Shown here: positions 38,114-49,866 of the stretch, in pieces
Numbering within the stretch: the stretch's first letter is position 1
Layout: every line of letters starts with the position of its first letter
Source of the DNA: Bacillaceae bacterium IKA-2
Lineage (GTDB): Bacteria > Bacillota > Bacilli > Bacillales > Anaerobacillaceae
DNA length: 64,000 nt
Assembly (NCBI GenBank): GCA_031761875.1
Contig: CP134492.1
Coordinates: forward strand, 62,001-126,000
Reading direction: 5' to 3'
Notes under the pieces: generated by a model
Told to the model about the DNA's origin: nothing
The model's database searches: none
Seen by the model: only the letters and a program-made list of their open reading frames with translations
Position numbers and translations under genes: made by a program

Positions 38114-38536
38114 CTATTTTTTCGCTTTTTTCGGTCTCTTAGCACCATACTTAGAACGACCTTGCATACGATTTTGTACACCAGCTGTATCTAATGCTCC
38201 ACGAACGATGTGGTAACGTACTCCTGGTAAATCTTTTACACGACCACCACGAATAAGTACAACACTGTGCTCTTGTAGGTTATGGCCAATCCCCGGAATG
38301 TATGCAGTTACCTCGATTCCGTTTGTTAAACGTACACGCGCATACTTACGTAAAGCTGAGTTTGGCTTCTTTGGAGTCATTGTACCAACACGAGTACAAA
38401 CACCACGTTTTTGTGGTGAAGATTGATTTGTTTGTGACTTTTTGAAACTGTTGTAACCTTTGTTTAACGCTGGCGAGTCAGACTTTTTAATTTTATCTGT
38501 ACGACCTTTACGTATCAATTGGTTAATTGTAGGCAT
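38114..38536 (-). CDS. rpsL: 30S ribosomal protein S12
   Basis: A 140-residue S12 with the decoding-centre segment [15 protein letters not shown]. The lysine in this segment matches the streptomycin-sensitive form. AAGGAGG precedes the ATG. Confidence 0.98.
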   Translation of the reverse strand: MPTINQLIRKGRTDKIKKSDSPALNKGYNSFKKSQTNQSSPQKRGVCTRVGTMTPKKPNSALRKYARVRLTNGIEVTAYIPGIGHNLQEHSVVLIRGGRVKDLPGVRYHIVRGALDTAGVQNRMQGRSKYGAKRPKKAKK

Positions 38537-38642
38537 TTTGTTTCCTCCTTCCTAATACATTTTAAAGACCACTGAGCCAGGCGGTTCATACTTTTGCAAA
38601 AGTAACGTTTTTGCAAAAAGAGTCATCCTTTTGCAAAAACGT
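38537..38642 (-). promoter_or_regulatory. rpsL upstream region with repeated TTTTGCAAAA palindromes
   Basis: Three copies of TTTTGCAAAA lie at 38592-38638. The outer two arms pair as ACGTTTTTGCAAAA with TTTTTGCAAAAACGT to make one long hairpin (about 38602-38641). It sits between the rplGB stop and rpsL, in the transcribed leader. Confidence 0.5.
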
Positions 38643-38644
38643 AT

Positions 38645-38893
38645 TTACTTTAATATCGCTACAGTGGCTGCTGAAACATCAATTCCACAAGCTTTTCCAA
38701 GCTTTTTCATGGATAGTACTTTTATGGTAGGGATATCTTTTTTTTCAGCTAATGCAAGCACTTTAAAGACGATTTTTCCGTCCGCATCACTTGCAATGTA
38801 AAGCTCTTTGACGATCCCATCCTCTAAAGCCTTTAATGTTTGCTTTGTACCAATTACTTTTTCTTTAGCCTGTGCTACTTTTTCATAAGACAT
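38645..38893 (-). CDS. rplGB: L7Ae-family K-turn RNA-binding protein RplGB (YbxF)
   Basis: An 82-residue L7Ae/L30e-fold protein that binds kink-turn RNA; its role in the ribosome is not settled. Length, the internal segment VKELYIASDAD and the position between rpoC and rpsL match B. subtilis YbxF. GGAGGATAAAAA precedes the ATG. It is the first gene after a strong promoter. Confidence 0.92.
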   Translation of the reverse strand: MSYEKVAQAKEKVIGTKQTLKALEDGIVKELYIASDADGKIVFKVLALAEKKDIPTIKVLSMKKLGKACGIDVSAATVAILK

Positions 38894-38936
38894 TTTTTAT
38901 CCTCCAAAGTATCAGGTATCTTTTACGCACTAAGAA

Positions 38937-38965
38937 ATGATATCATCCTCATACTTCACTGTCAA
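38937..38965 (-). promoter_or_regulatory. Sigma-A promoter for the str operon
   Basis: Minus-strand TTGACA (38960-38965), 17 bp, TATCAT (38937-38942), directly after the rpoC stop. It would drive rplGB-rpsL-rpsG-fusA-tuf. Confidence 0.78.
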
Positions 38966-38971
38966 TGTATT

Positions 38972-41900
38972 TTAGTCGCGAAGTACAATTTCTTTTTCAG
39001 TTTCTTGTTTCTCTGCCTCAGAAGGTTCTTCTTTACTTTCTAGAGCAAGGTCAATATTACGGTAGCGAGCCATACCAGTTCCAGCCGGAATAAGCTTACC
39101 AATAATAACATTTTCCTTAAGGCCAAGAAGTTCGTCACGTTTACCTTTAATAGCTGCATCGGTAAGAACACGGGTCGTTTCTTGGAAAGATGCTGCTGAT
39201 AAAAATGAATCTGTTTCTAATGAAGCTTTTGTGATCCCTAGAAGCACTGGGTGACCTGTTGCAGGAGCACCGCCACTTACTAAGACTTTCTTATTGGCAT
39301 CAATGAAGTGTTGAATTTCAATAAGTGCTCCAGGTAAAACTTCTGTATCACCGGCATCTAATACTCTTATTTTTCTAAGCATTTGACGCACCATTACTTC
39401 AATGTGTTTATCTCCGATTTCTACCCCTTGCATACGGTAAACTTTTTGAACTTCACGTAGCAAGTACTCTTGGACACCGTTAACACCGGTGACTTTTAAT
39501 AATGCCTTAGGATCAATTGAACCTTCAGTTAGTTCCATACCGGCATGAACCTCTTGCCCAATTGTAACTTTAATTCTCGATCCATAAGGAATGGGATAGA
39601 CTCTTGTCTCAATATCATCTTGAACAGTAACTTCACGTTTTTCAGATGCCTCGTCGACATCAACAACTTTACCGTCAATTTCTGAGATAACCGCTTGCCC
39701 TTTTGGATTACGAGCTTCAAATAATTCCTGAATACGCGGTAAACCTTGAGTAATATCGTCTCCCGCTACCCCACCTGTATGGAAAGTCCGCATTGTAAGC
39801 TGTGTACCGGGCTCGCCAATTGATTGGGCTGCGATAATTCCTACAGCTTCCCCAACTTCAACATCGGAACCTGTAGCTAAATTACGTCCATAACATTTCT
39901 TACAAACACCGTGTCTTGTATTACATGTAAATGCCGAACGAATCATTACTTTTTCAATTCCAAGTTCTTCAATTTCCTTTGCAATATCTTCTGTAATTAG
40001 CTCATTTTTGCTAATAATAATCTTATTTGTTTGTGGATGGTATAAAGTTTTAAAGATGAAGCGACCTTCTAAACGATCATATAATCCTTCAATAACTTCT
40101 TTTCCGTCTTTTATTGCAGCAACCTCTAAGCCTCTATCTGTACCACAATCATCATCACGAACAATGACATCTTGAGCTACATCTACTAGACGGCGAGTTA
40201 AGTAACCTGAGTCAGCAGTTTTTAACGCTGTATCGGCAAGACCTTTACGGGCACCGTGAGTAGAAATAAAGTATTCTAACACAGTTAAGCCTTCACGGAA
40301 ACTTGACTTGATTGGTAATTCAATGATTCGACCAGATGGGTTTGCCATAAGTCCACGCATTCCGGCGAGCTGAGTAAAGTTAGATGCGTTACCACGGGCA
40401 CCAGAATCACTCATCATAAAGATTGGATTGAAGTTATCAAGAGTACCCATTAATTTATTTTGAATTACGTCTTTTGCAGCACTCCAAATCGAGATAACTC
40501 TGTCATATCTCTCTTCCTCGGTAATTAATCCGCGACGGAATTGCTTAACTACACGATCGACCTTCTCTTCTGCGTCAGCTAATATCACTTTCTTTTCAGC
40601 CAATACGACAATGTCTGAAACACCAACAGTAATACCTGCTTTTGTCGAAAATTTAAAACCTAAAGCTTTCATCTTATCGAGCATTTTTGAGGTCTCAGAA
40701 ATTTTAAATATTTTAAACACTTCCGCGATAATGTTTCCTAAGAAACCTTTTCTGAACGGCGGAACTACGTCTCTCTGTTGAAAGATTTCTGCTACATTTG
40801 AATTAAATGGCACAATGTAATTTTCAGGAGTTAACTCCTGAAGATTTATCATTGACGGCTCATTAATATACGGGAACGTTGCTGGTAAAATTTCGTTAAA
40901 TATCAACTTACCAACTGACGTCAAGAGCAATTGTCCTTGCTGTTCATCTTTAAAAGTTATTTTCTTTAAGCATGCCACAGGGACCGCCACTCGACTGTGC
41001 AAATGAACGTACCCATTTTGATAAGCAGTTAAGGCTTCATTAGTATCTTTAAAGATCATACCTTCTCCAACCGCATCTTTACGCTCTAATGTTAGATAAT
41101 AGTTACCTAATACCATGTCCTGAGATGGCGTAACAACTGGCTTACCATCTTTTGGATTTAGAATGTTTTGCGCCGCTAACATTAAAATCCTTGCTTCAGC
41201 TTGCGCTTCGGCTGAAAGCGGAACGTGAACCGCCATTTGGTCACCATCAAAGTCGGCGTTATAAGCGGTACATACAAGTGGGTGTAGCTTAATTGCTCTT
41301 CCTTCCACAAGCGTTGGTTCAAACGCTTGGATACCTAATCGGTGAAGAGTCGGTGCACGGTTCAAAAGAACAGGGTGCTCTCTAATAACTTCTTCTAAGA
41401 CATCCCAAACTTCCGATTGTACTCGTTCTATTTTTCGTTTTGCACTCTTAATATTATGGGCTATCCCTTGAGCTACTAGTTCTTTCATAACGAAAGGTTT
41501 AAATAACTCTAGAGCCATCTCTTTCGGTAAGCCGCACTGATACATTTGTAATTCTGGACCTACTACGATTACTGAACGTCCGGAATAGTCAACACGTTTA
41601 CCTAGCAAGTTTTGGCGAAAGCGCCCTTGCTTACCTTTTAACATATGTGATAAAGACTTTAATGGTCTGTTACCAGGGCCGGTAACAGGACGACCACGAC
41701 GACCGTTATCAATTAATGCATCAACGGCTTCTTGAAGCATACGTTTTTCGTTTTGAACTATTATATTCGGTGCTCCAAGGTCTAGTAGACGCTTAAGACG
41801 ATTGTTACGGTTTATGACTCGACGATATAAATCGTTTAAATCAGATGTCGCAAAACGACCTCCATCTAGTTGAACCATTGGACGTAGTTCTGGCGGAATA

Positions 41901-42598
41901 ACAGGCAGTACATCAAGAATCATCCACGAAGGATCATTTCCTGAATTCCTAAACGCCTCTAATACTTCTAAACGTTTAATAGCTCGTGTCCGACGTTGCC
42001 CTTGAGCTATTAGTAACTCTTCTTTCAATGAGTCTACTTCTTTATCCAGATCAATATCAGATAAAAGCTTCCTAATTGCTTCTGCACCCATTTGTGCTTG
42101 AAAACCTTTACCGTATTTTTCCCGATAAGCACGATACTCTTTTTCAGATAAAAGCTGCTTCGTTTCAAGCGGCGTTTCCCCAGCATCTGTAACTACGTAT
42201 GAAGCAAAGTAAATTATTTCTTCTAATGATCTTGGTGACATATCAAGACCAAGACCCATTCGACTTGGAATTCCTTTGAAATACCAAATGTGAGAGACAG
42301 GGGCCGCCAATTCAATATGCCCCATGCGCTCACGGCGAACCTTTGACCTTGTGACTTCTACGCCACAACGATCACAAACAACGCCTTTATAGCGAACGCG
42401 CTTATATTTTCCACAGTGACATTCCCAGTCTTTCGTTGGTCCAAAGATCCTTTCACAAAACAAACCATCTTTTTCTGGCTTTAATGTCCGATAGTTAATA
42501 GTTTCAGGCTTTTTTACCTCGCCGTGAGACCATGAACGAATTTTGTTAGGTGAAGCAAGACCTATTTTCATATATTCAAAATTATTTACATCTATCAA
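38972..42598 (-). CDS. rpoC: DNA-directed RNA polymerase subunit beta'
   Basis: A 1208-residue beta' subunit. The N-terminal zinc site uses Cys60, Cys62, Cys75 and Cys78. The catalytic loop NADFDGD is near residue 450, the second zinc cluster around [13 protein letters not shown], and the trigger loop around [16 protein letters not shown]. It has the short Gram-positive architecture without large enterobacterial insertions. The start is TTG at 42596-42598, preceded by GGGAGG. It lies 320 bp after rpoB, an unusually wide gap. Confidence 0.98.
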   Translation of the reverse strand: MIDVNNFEYMKIGLASPNKIRSWSHGEVKKPETINYRTLKPEKDGLFCERIFGPTKDWECHCGKYKRVRYKGVVCDRCGVEVTRSKVRRERMGHIELAAPVSHIWYFKGIPSRMGLGLDMSPRSLEEIIYFASYVVTDAGETPLETKQLLSEKEYRAYREKYGKGFQAQMGAEAIRKLLSDIDLDKEVDSLKEELLIAQGQRRTRAIKRLEVLEAFRNSGNDPSWMILDVLPVIPPELRPMVQLDGGRFATSDLNDLYRRVINRNNRLKRLLDLGAPNIIVQNEKRMLQEAVDALIDNGRRGRPVTGPGNRPLKSLSHMLKGKQGRFRQNLLGKRVDYSGRSVIVVGPELQMYQCGLPKEMALELFKPFVMKELVAQGIAHNIKSAKRKIERVQSEVWDVLEEVIREHPVLLNRAPTLHRLGIQAFEPTLVEGRAIKLHPLVCTAYNADFDGDQMAVHVPLSAEAQAEARILMLAAQNILNPKDGKPVVTPSQDMVLGNYYLTLERKDAVGEGMIFKDTNEALTAYQNGYVHLHSRVAVPVACLKKITFKDEQQGQLLLTSVGKLIFNEILPATFPYINEPSMINLQELTPENYIVPFNSNVAEIFQQRDVVPPFRKGFLGNIIAEVFKIFKISETSKMLDKMKALGFKFSTKAGITVGVSDIVVLAEKKVILADAEEKVDRVVKQFRRGLITEEERYDRVISIWSAAKDVIQNKLMGTLDNFNPIFMMSDSGARGNASNFTQLAGMRGLMANPSGRIIELPIKSSFREGLTVLEYFISTHGARKGLADTALKTADSGYLTRRLVDVAQDVIVRDDDCGTDRGLEVAAIKDGKEVIEGLYDRLEGRFIFKTLYHPQTNKIIISKNELITEDIAKEIEELGIEKVMIRSAFTCNTRHGVCKKCYGRNLATGSDVEVGEAVGIIAAQSIGEPGTQLTMRTFHTGGVAGDDITQGLPRIQELFEARNPKGQAVISEIDGKVVDVDEASEKREVTVQDDIETRVYPIPYGSRIKVTIGQEVHAGMELTEGSIDPKALLKVTGVNGVQEYLLREVQKVYRMQGVEIGDKHIEVMVRQMLRKIRVLDAGDTEVLPGALIEIQHFIDANKKVLVSGGAPATGHPVLLGITKASLETDSFLSAASFQETTRVLTDAAIKGKRDELLGLKENVIIGKLIPAGTGMARYRNIDLALESKEEPSEAEKQETEKEIVLRD

Positions 42599-42918
42599 GG
42601 GGTCAACCTCCCTTTCGACTTTCAGGTTCTGTGACTATTAGGTATCGTAAAGAAAATAACGGAGCAAAGATGATGAGGTTATCTTGTGTCAGACAACCCG
42701 ATAGGTTCCAAAGGTAGAAGGCTACCTTTGGGTTCTATCAACGGAGTATGATGCAAAATAGACCATCGAGTAAATTTCATAATATCAATTAATTAGCCAT
42801 ATAAGAGCAGAATTTAGTTGAGAATGCTTTAGCTCAACAAAATTTTGCTTCCTAATGGCACCCTAAAATATAATTATGAATTTTATCATACTGAACCATT
42901 ATTTTTTTTGGAGATGCC
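42599..42918 (-). other. Structured 320-bp rpoB-rpoC spacer
   Basis: No gene is visible. It holds two hairpins: 42701-42740, where CCAAAGGTAG pairs with CTACCTTTGG inside a longer GATAG/CTATC stem, and 42807-42848, a stem of about 16 bp with two mismatches around a 10-nt loop. Neither has a T-run on the minus strand, so they look like processing or stabilising structures rather than terminators. Confidence 0.6.
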
Positions 42919-45900
42919 TCAATTAGACTCAGTGGATTCAAGGTTTAAATTAAGCTTTTCATTCGTTTGCTCATCTTCATCAAGGTCACGCAACTCAATT
43001 TCTTCTTCATTACTAGACAACATTTTAACATCCATACCTAGGCTTTGAAGTTCCTTAATTAATACTTTAAATGATTCTGGAACACCAGGTTCTGGTACAT
43101 TTTCACCTTTAACAATCGCTTCGTATGTCTTCACACGACCAATCACATCGTCTGACTTAACAGTAAGAATTTCTTGTAGCGTATAAGCTGCACCATAAGC
43201 TTCTAAAGCCCATACTTCCATTTCTCCAAAACGTTGTCCACCAAATTGCGCTTTACCACCTAATGGTTGTTGCGTAACGAGTGAATAAGGCCCTGTAGAT
43301 CTAGCATGCAGTTTATCATCAACCATGTGAGCAAGTTTAATCATATACATAACTCCAACGGAAATACGATTATCAAATGCTTCTCCTGTTCTTCCATCAT
43401 AAAGGACAGTTTTAGCATCTCTTGCCATTCCGGCTTCAGCAACTGTTCCCCAAACATCTTCTTCACTAGCACCATCAAATACCGCAGATGCAACATGAAT
43501 GCCGAGTATTCTAGCAGCCATACCTAAGTGTAATTCAAGCACTTGTCCAATGTTCATCCGCGAAGGAACACCTAGTGGGTTAAGCATGATATCGATTGGC
43601 GTACCATCTGGCATAAATGGCATATCATCTTCAGGCATAATTCTCGAAATTACACCCTTATTTCCATGACGTCCAGCCATTTTATCACCTTCATGAATTT
43701 TACGCTTTTGAACAATATAAGCACGAACTAGTTGATTTACTCCTGGCGGAAGCTCATCACCGTCTTCACGGTTAAAGACTTTCACATCCAGAATGATACC
43801 ATCTCCACCGTGAGGGGCTCTTAGTGACGTGTCACGAACTTCCCTTGCTTTTTCGCCGAAGATTGCATGCAATAGGCGCTCTTCTGCCGTAAGCTCAGTT
43901 ACCCCTTTTGGAGTTACTTTACCAACGAGAATATCCCCATCTTTTACCTCAGCACCAACACGGATAATTCCACGCTCATCTAAATTACGAAGCGCATCCT
44001 CACCAACGTTTGGAATATCACGAGTAATTTCCTCCGGCCCTAATTTTGTATCTCTAGCCTCTGATTCATATTCCTCAATATGAATCGATGTGTAAACATC
44101 ATCTTTAACAAGGCGTTCACTTAAAATAATCGCATCTTCATAGTTGTAACCTTCCCATGTCATAAATCCAACAAGAACGTTACGACCAAGGGCTAGTTCC
44201 CCAAGTTCCATTGATGGTCCATCAGCAAGGATTTCACCTTTAGTAATAATGTCACCCGGCATTACGATTGGACGTTGGTTATAACAAGTCCCTTGGTTAG
44301 AACGAACAAATTTTAAAAGGTTATAACGGTCGATATCACCTTTTACTTCATTTCCATCTACATCTAAAAGTCGACGAACTTGAACTTCTTTTGCTGTAAC
44401 TCGCTCGACTATGCCTTTATATTTAGCGACAACAGCAGCACCCGAGTCTCTTGCAGATACATGTTCCATCCCAGTACCAACTAATGGTGATTCAGATTGT
44501 AACAGCGGAACTGCCTGACGTTGCATGTTTGCTCCCATAAGGGCACGGTTTGAGTCATCATTTTCTAAGAACGGAATACACGCGGTTGCCGCCGAAACTA
44601 CTTGTTTCGGAGAAACGTCCATATAGTCTACACGTTCACGCTTAACGATCGTATTCTCACCACGGAAACGGGCAATAATATCTTCATTAATGAATGAACC
44701 GTCGTCTGCAAGTTTTGCATTCGCTTGTGCAACAACATAAAGATCTTCTTCATCTGCAGTTAAGTAATCGATTCGCTTCGTAACTTTTCCCGTTTCAAGG
44801 TCAACACGACGATACGGGGTTTCCATAAAACCGAATTTATTAACTTTTGCATAAGATGACAAAGAGTTAATTAAGCCAATATTCGGCCCTTCTGGCGTTT
44901 CAATTGGACACATCCGACCATAGTGAGAGTAGTGAACGTCACGCACTTCAAAACCTGCTCGTTCACGAGTTAAACCACCGGGTCCTAGTGCTGATAAACG
45001 ACGCTTGTGCGTTAACTCTGCTAATGGATTTGTTTGATCCATAAACTGAGATAGCTGAGAGCTTCCAAAAAACTCTTTAATAGATGCAATAACAGGACGA
45101 ATATTAATTAACGCTTGCGGCGTAATCATGTTAGCATCTTGAATACTCATGCGCTCACGAACGACTCGTTCCATTCTTGATAGTCCAATTCTAAATTGAT
45201 TTTGTAACAATTCACCAACAGAGCGCAAGCGTCGGTTTCCTAAATGATCAATATCATCTGTGTCACCGATACCATGAAGTAGATTAAAGAAATAATTTAT
45301 TGAGGCAATAATATCAGCAGGGGTAATATTTTTGATTTTTGTATCTACACTGCCATTACCAATTACATTAACAATCATCTCTTCTTCTTGATTATTTGGA
45401 GCATATACCTTTATTGATTGAAGCGGCACTTCTAATTCATCGAGAATGCCACCATTTAAATCTATATTTTTATAGCCTACGTTATTTTCCAAGTACGGAA
45501 TTAAGCGATCGAGAAGGCGTCGGTCAATAATTACTCCTTCTTCCGCTAAAACTTCACCCGTTTCTGGGTCAATTAAGGTTTCGGCTAAACGTTGATTGAA
45601 AAGGCGGTTTTTAATGTGTAATTTTTTATTAATTTTATAACGACCTACATTAGCTAGGTCATATCGCTTTGGATCGAAAAAGCGTGATTCTAATAAACTT
45701 TTTGCATTTTCTACTGTCGGAGGTTCTCCGGGACGAAGACGTTCATAAATTTCTAGTAACGCTTTCTCAGTACTGTCAGTATTGTCTTTTTCTAATGAGT
45801 TTCTTAAATACTCATCTTCACCTAATAGATCAATGATCTCTTGATCAGATCCGAACCCTAAAGAACGCAATAGAACAGTTACAGGAATTTTTCTTGTGCG

Positions 45901-46455
45901 ATCAATACGTACATAGACAACATCCTTAGCATCTGTTTCTATCTCTAACCATGCTCCACGGTTTGGAATTACAGTTGCAGAAAAACCTTTTTTTCCATTT
46001 TTATCGATTTTTTTGCTATAATAAACACTTGGAGATCGAACAAGCTGTGAGACAATAACACGTTCAGCACCATTGATAACAAATGTGCCTGTTTCAGTCA
46101 TTAACGGGAAATCGCCCATAAAAACTTCTTGTTCTTTTACTTCTCCTGTTTCTTTATTTATTAGACGCACTTTCACCCTTAAAGGAGCGGCATAAGTAAC
46201 ATCTCGTTCTTTCGATTGTTCCACGGAGTATTTAGGCTCGCCCAAACTGTAATCAATAAACTCCAAAATTAAGTTCCCTGTAAAATCTTGAATCGGAGAG
46301 ATATCATGAAACATTTCTCTTAAACCCTCATCAAGAAACCATTGATAAGAAGTAGTTTGAATTTCAATAAGATTAGGTAATTCTAATACTTCTTTAATTC
46401 TAGCATAACTTCTTCGTTGGCGGTGTCGTCCATACTGAACTAGTTGAGCTGTCAA
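42919..46455 (-). CDS. rpoB: DNA-directed RNA polymerase subunit beta
   Basis: An 1178-residue beta subunit. The rifampicin region reads [20 protein letters not shown] with the standard sensitive residues, and [12 protein letters not shown] near the C-terminus is conserved. I choose the TTG at 46453-46455 ([20 protein letters not shown]); AAGGGGTG lies six bases upstream, whereas the in-frame GTG nine bases earlier is part of that site. The C-terminal tail is acidic, as in Bacillus. Confidence 0.98.
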   Translation of the reverse strand: MTAQLVQYGRHRQRRSYARIKEVLELPNLIEIQTTSYQWFLDEGLREMFHDISPIQDFTGNLILEFIDYSLGEPKYSVEQSKERDVTYAAPLRVKVRLINKETGEVKEQEVFMGDFPLMTETGTFVINGAERVIVSQLVRSPSVYYSKKIDKNGKKGFSATVIPNRGAWLEIETDAKDVVYVRIDRTRKIPVTVLLRSLGFGSDQEIIDLLGEDEYLRNSLEKDNTDSTEKALLEIYERLRPGEPPTVENAKSLLESRFFDPKRYDLANVGRYKINKKLHIKNRLFNQRLAETLIDPETGEVLAEEGVIIDRRLLDRLIPYLENNVGYKNIDLNGGILDELEVPLQSIKVYAPNNQEEEMIVNVIGNGSVDTKIKNITPADIIASINYFFNLLHGIGDTDDIDHLGNRRLRSVGELLQNQFRIGLSRMERVVRERMSIQDANMITPQALINIRPVIASIKEFFGSSQLSQFMDQTNPLAELTHKRRLSALGPGGLTRERAGFEVRDVHYSHYGRMCPIETPEGPNIGLINSLSSYAKVNKFGFMETPYRRVDLETGKVTKRIDYLTADEEDLYVVAQANAKLADDGSFINEDIIARFRGENTIVKRERVDYMDVSPKQVVSAATACIPFLENDDSNRALMGANMQRQAVPLLQSESPLVGTGMEHVSARDSGAAVVAKYKGIVERVTAKEVQVRRLLDVDGNEVKGDIDRYNLLKFVRSNQGTCYNQRPIVMPGDIITKGEILADGPSMELGELALGRNVLVGFMTWEGYNYEDAIILSERLVKDDVYTSIHIEEYESEARDTKLGPEEITRDIPNVGEDALRNLDERGIIRVGAEVKDGDILVGKVTPKGVTELTAEERLLHAIFGEKAREVRDTSLRAPHGGDGIILDVKVFNREDGDELPPGVNQLVRAYIVQKRKIHEGDKMAGRHGNKGVISRIMPEDDMPFMPDGTPIDIMLNPLGVPSRMNIGQVLELHLGMAARILGIHVASAVFDGASEEDVWGTVAEAGMARDAKTVLYDGRTGEAFDNRISVGVMYMIKLAHMVDDKLHARSTGPYSLVTQQPLGGKAQFGGQRFGEMEVWALEAYGAAYTLQEILTVKSDDVIGRVKTYEAIVKGENVPEPGVPESFKVLIKELQSLGMDVKMLSSNEEEIELRDLDEDEQTNEKLNLNLESTESN

Positions 46456-46886
46456 CTGATTCACCCCTTAAATCTAGCGTTTTTGTGTCCATCTCGATAA
46501 ATAATAAGTCGCGAAAAAGCACGACTGAAATTGATGCTTAGTTGTCAAACTAAGCTTATAAAAACTTAGTTTTGCCCACATTGGTCAAATACTAAGTTCC
46601 TAGTTAATAAATTCCTTCTAAAAAAATAAAATTCATAAAGGCCTTTTTTATAAATATAAAAAGACCAAATGTTCAAAGCATGCCTCTCTCGGTTGTTAAT
46701 CATTGTTTATGTACTTAACCTCTAGGCTTGCTTAAAAACCTTAAAAAAAATTAGATTTTTTTTGATTATATAAGCTTGCCCAATAAATGGATTTTTATAC
46801 AAAAAAAGTTGGTTGACTTTTGAGAAAAACTAGTTTTAATGCTATTCATACGCATTAAATAACACTACCACAAACGAAAAATAAAA
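46456..46886 (-). other. Long spacer upstream of rpoB
   Basis: About 430 bp without a gene. It has a hairpin at 46547-46572 (AAACTAAG / CTTAGTTT), an AT-rich palindrome at about 46640-46667 (GGCCTTTTTTATA / TATAAAAAGACC) and a TATAAT on the minus strand near 46767, without a convincing -35. It may hold an rpoBC promoter and leader. Confidence 0.5.
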
Positions 46887-47489
46887 TCAATATTTTTTTG
46901 AATGGATGATATAGTAACCTTTTACTTTTTTTTCTATAACAACTTCATCAAATAAACTCTCTAGTTTTTTCAACGCCGAGGGCGCACCTTGTTTCTTTTG
47001 GATCACAATCCAAAACTCTCCTCCATCATCTAAATGTGCATAAGCATCCTCGAATAACTGGTGAACAACTTCCTTACCAGCTCTAATTGGCGGATTCGAA
47101 AAGATAACATTGAACGTTTCTTCATTAACTTCATTAAGAAGGTAACTTTTTAGAATCGTTGTATTTTTTATTCCGTTTTGAATTGCGTTTAATTGAGCTA
47201 ACTCAAGCGCCCTCTCATTAATATCAACTAATAAAACTTTAGATTCGGGTCTTTCTTTCGCTATAGTTAACCCAATCGGCCCATAGCCGCAGCCTACATC
47301 CAAAATCGTGATCGCTTTTTCTGATAAATTGCACGTCTCCAAAAGAAGCCTCGTACCAAAATCTACCTCTTTTTTAGAAAAAACACCTGCATCAGAGGTA
47401 AAAGACATATTTAATCCTCTTAGCTCAATCTCCCAACTTAACCGTGAGCTTTTGGCAGTTGGTTGCTCTGAATAATAGTGGTTGGACAT
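46887..47489 (-). CDS. Class I SAM-dependent methyltransferase, RsmC-like (YbxB)
   Basis: A 200-residue protein related to RsmC, which methylates G1207 of 16S rRNA in E. coli. The SAM motif is ITILDVGCGYGPIGL (about 63-77) and the catalytic motif is SNPPIRAG. It is shorter than RsmC because only the C-terminal catalytic half is present, as in B. subtilis YbxB, whose activity is less certain. The ATG at 47487-47489 follows AAAGGCG. A MITE-like repeat lies directly upstream. Confidence 0.88.
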   Translation of the reverse strand: MSNHYYSEQPTAKSSRLSWEIELRGLNMSFTSDAGVFSKKEVDFGTRLLLETCNLSEKAITILDVGCGYGPIGLTIAKERPESKVLLVDINERALELAQLNAIQNGIKNTTILKSYLLNEVNEETFNVIFSNPPIRAGKEVVHQLFEDAYAHLDDGGEFWIVIQKKQGAPSALKKLESLFDEVVIEKKVKGYYIIHSKKY

Positions 47490-47508
47490 TTTTATCACGC
47501 CTTTACTT

Positions 47509-47616
47509 GAATGAATTTCATAATACCAATAAATTAGCTACATCAAGCTTGCTAGTAACTTGCTAGTGATTCAAGTTACCTAAGTGGCGTAGAAAGAGCA
47601 TTATGAAGTTCATTTA
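47509..47616. repeat. MITE-like palindromic element, family R3, copy A
   Basis: About 108 bp with inverted ends GAATTTCATAAT / ATTATGAAGTTC. Its left arm (CCAATAAATTAGCTACATC) matches the right arm of the copy at 55725-55868 and its right arm (GTGGCGTAGAAAGAGC) matches the other's left arm, so the copies lie in opposite orientation. Confidence 0.72.
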
Positions 47617-47728
47617 CTTAATAAGACAATATTCATTATTTCTCTAATAAAATAAAACTATACGAGCTATCCATATAATAGCACTGCGTTATTGTAAAAA
47701 TATTGAAATTTTTTTTTAAATATAGACA

Positions 47729-47762
47729 AACAAAAAGCTCGCAAAATGCGAGCTTTTTGTGG
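47729..47762 (-). terminator. Terminator after rplL
   Basis: A perfect stem AAAGCTCGCA / TGCGAGCTTT with a TTT loop, followed by TTGTTTG on the minus strand. It may be leaky and set the ratio of L7/L12 to RNA polymerase expression. Confidence 0.85.
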
Positions 47763-47767
47763 AAAAA

Positions 47768-48127
47768 TTACTTAACTGTAACAGAAGCGCCTGCGCCTTC
47801 AAGCTTAGCTTGTACTTCTTCAGCTTCTTGTTTAGAAACTGCTTCTTTAACTGGAGTTGGAGCTCCATCAACTACTGCTTTAGCTTCTTTCAATCCTAAA
47901 CCAGTGATTTCACGAACAATTTTAATTACGTTGATCTTAGAACCACCAGCAGCGTCAAGAATTACGTCGAATTCAGTTTGCTCAACTTCTTCAGCTACCG
48001 CAGCGCCACCAGCAGCTACTGGAGCGGCTGCAGTTACACCAAACTCTTCTTCGATCGCTTTCACTAAGTCATTTAATTCTAAAACTGTCATTTCTTTAAT
48101 CGCTTCAATCATTTGTTCTTTACTCAT
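47768..48127 (-). CDS. rplL: 50S ribosomal protein L7/L12
   Basis: A 119-residue L12 with the N-terminal dimerisation part ([20 protein letters not shown]), an Ala/Gly-rich hinge near 35-50 and the C-terminal factor-binding domain containing [29 protein letters not shown] precedes the ATG. Confidence 0.98.
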   Translation of the reverse strand: MSKEQMIEAIKEMTVLELNDLVKAIEEEFGVTAAAPVAAGGAAVAEEVEQTEFDVILDAAGGSKINVIKIVREITGLGLKEAKAVVDGAPTPVKEAVSKQEAEEVQAKLEGAGASVTVK

Positions 48128-48171
48128 TTTATATGTCCTCCTAATTTTAAGTTAATTTTTTTTATGCTAAA

Positions 48172-48669
48172 TTAAGCACCTTGCTCTTCTTTTTGTTCAG
48201 CAACAGCTTTAGTAACCAATGCAAAGTTGCGCATCGGAGCTTGAAGAACACTAAGTAACATAGAAAGTAATCCGTCTCTTGAAGGAAGTTCGGCAAGCGC
48301 CTTAACTTCTTCTAATGAAGCGAATTTTCCTTCAATTACACCAACTTTAATTTCTAACGCATTATGCTTTTTAGCAAAGTTGTTAAGAATTTTAGCCGGA
48401 GCGATTACATCGTCATTACTAAACGCAATGGCAGTCGGACCAACTAAAGACTCATCAAGTTCAGTTAGCTCAACTTCTGCAGTCGCACGACGCGTCATTG
48501 AATTTTTATAAACTTTAAATTCAACACCAGCCTCACGAAGTTGTTTACGTAATTCCGTTACTTGTGTAACGTTTAAACCACGGTAGTCAACAACTACTGT
48601 AGCTTTACTATCACGAAGTTTTCCAGCGATTTCAGAAACTACTTGTTGTTTTTGTTCATGTACGCTCAT
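48172..48669 (-). CDS. rplJ: 50S ribosomal protein L10
   Basis: A 165-residue L10 that anchors L12 dimers to the ribosome. It begins with a conserved [20 protein letters not shown] region and ends in the L12-binding helix. AGGAGGTG precedes the ATG. It is preceded by a long leader for feedback control. Confidence 0.97.
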   Translation of the reverse strand: MSVHEQKQQVVSEIAGKLRDSKATVVVDYRGLNVTQVTELRKQLREAGVEFKVYKNSMTRRATAEVELTELDESLVGPTAIAFSNDDVIAPAKILNNFAKKHNALEIKVGVIEGKFASLEEVKALAELPSRDGLLSMLLSVLQAPMRNFALVTKAVAEQKEEQGA

Positions 48670-48918
48670 ATTTACACCTCCTATGATTAATAGAAAAACA
48701 TAACCCAGTCTAAAGTTTTTGACGCTATCAGTAATTCGACAGCATTAAAACCATACCGCATAAATGAGGCGGCCTTCATAGAAGAAGCCTCCGTGTATAG
48801 ACACACAGAGGCTTTTTGTTATAGTGTTTAGATCTTAAGATCCCTATTAACAAACCTCGGTAGGGAATTAAGCACTTTAGCGCTCCTACTGTCTACGGTA
48901 TGAACTATTTAATTCACA
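48670..48918 (-). promoter_or_regulatory. L10 leader (ribosomal protein autoregulation)
   Basis: About 250 nt between promoter and rplJ. It has the CTACCGAGGT-type core seen in L10 leaders and, near the gene, a strong hairpin (48780-48817) with AAGCCTC / GAGGCTT that could act as an attenuator. L10-(L12)4 binding to such leaders is established in other bacteria. Confidence 0.78.
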
Positions 48919-48924
48919 TTCGCT

Positions 48925-48953
48925 AGTATACCTATTTGTTTCACATCAGTCAA
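48925..48953 (-). promoter_or_regulatory. Sigma-A promoter for rplJL
   Basis: Minus-strand TTGACT (48948-48953), 17 bp, TATACT (48925-48930). It overlaps the rplA stop region and feeds the L10 leader. Confidence 0.78.
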
Positions 48954-48956
48954 CTA

Positions 48957-49655
48957 TTATTGTTTAACAGCCGCCGCGATGTTAACTTTAACGCCAGGTC
49001 CCATAGTAGAAGCTACTGCGATGTTTCTCATATATATTCCTTTTGCAGCTGCTGGCTTAACCTTAACTAAAATTCCAACAACAGTTGCAAAGTTTTCGAT
49101 TAATTTGTTAGTATCGAAAGAAACTTTACCGATTGGCGCATGCACGTTTCCGGCTTTGTCGACACGGTATTCAATCTTACCAGCTTTAATTTCATTAACG
49201 GCTTTTTCTACATCGAAAGTAACTGTTCCAGTTTTTGGGTTTGGCATTAAACCTTTTGGCCCTAATACACGTCCAAGTTTACCAACTTGACCCATCATAT
49301 CTGGAGTTGCTACGATAACATCAAAGTCGAACCAACCTTGTTGAATTTTATTAATATAATCTTCATCACCAACGAAATCTGCTCCTGCCGCTTCAGCTTC
49401 TTTAGCTTTATCGCCTTTTGCAAATACTAACACACGTTGAGTTTTACCTGTTCCATGTGGAAGTACAACTGCTCCACGAATTTGTTGATCAGCTTTCTTA
49501 GGATCAACACCTAAGCGAACAGCGATTTCAACAGTTTCATCAAAAGAAGCCGATGAAGTCTTTTTTACTAATTCAATTGCTTCTTCTACTTGATAAGCTT
49601 TTGTGTGATCAATTAGCTTAATAGCCTCTTGATACTTTTTGCCTTTTTTAGCCAA
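48957..49655 (-). CDS. rplA: 50S ribosomal protein L1
   Basis: A 232-residue L1 starting [20 protein letters not shown]. The start is TTG at 49653-49655, after AAGGAGGAAAT; the frame is open 28 codons further but that part lies before the ribosome binding site. It forms the L1 stalk that helps release E-site tRNA. Confidence 0.97.
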   Translation of the reverse strand: MAKKGKKYQEAIKLIDHTKAYQVEEAIELVKKTSSASFDETVEIAVRLGVDPKKADQQIRGAVVLPHGTGKTQRVLVFAKGDKAKEAEAAGADFVGDEDYINKIQQGWFDFDVIVATPDMMGQVGKLGRVLGPKGLMPNPKTGTVTFDVEKAVNEIKAGKIEYRVDKAGNVHAPIGKVSFDTNKLIENFATVVGILVKVKPAAAKGIYMRNIAVASTMGPGVKVNIAAAVKQ

Positions 49656-49702
49656 TTTTATTTCCTCCTTGATTGTGGTTTTAGCGGTAATACCTCCCAC
49701 TA

Positions 49703-49866
49703 AGAAAAGCGCAAATGCCTTGGTAGCTTCGACAAGCACTGGAAGACCGGCAAGTTGCGGTCCGAACTTTGACCGTAACTGACGGTCTGAAGTGATCGAG
49801 AAGCTAGGCGTTGGAGCTAGACATTAGAAAAGCGCAAATGCCTTGGTAGCTGCGAGCTAGATAAAG
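49703..49866 (+). repeat. Dispersed repeat, family R1, copies 3 and 4 in tandem
   Basis: A 124-bp copy (49703-49827) ending GGAGCTAGACAT is followed by a truncated second copy (49828-49866) that repeats AGAAAAGCGCAAATGCCTTG. The long copy contains a strong inner palindrome, GACCGGCAAG...TTGACCGTAACTGACGGTC. It splits rplK from rplA. Confidence 0.78.
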
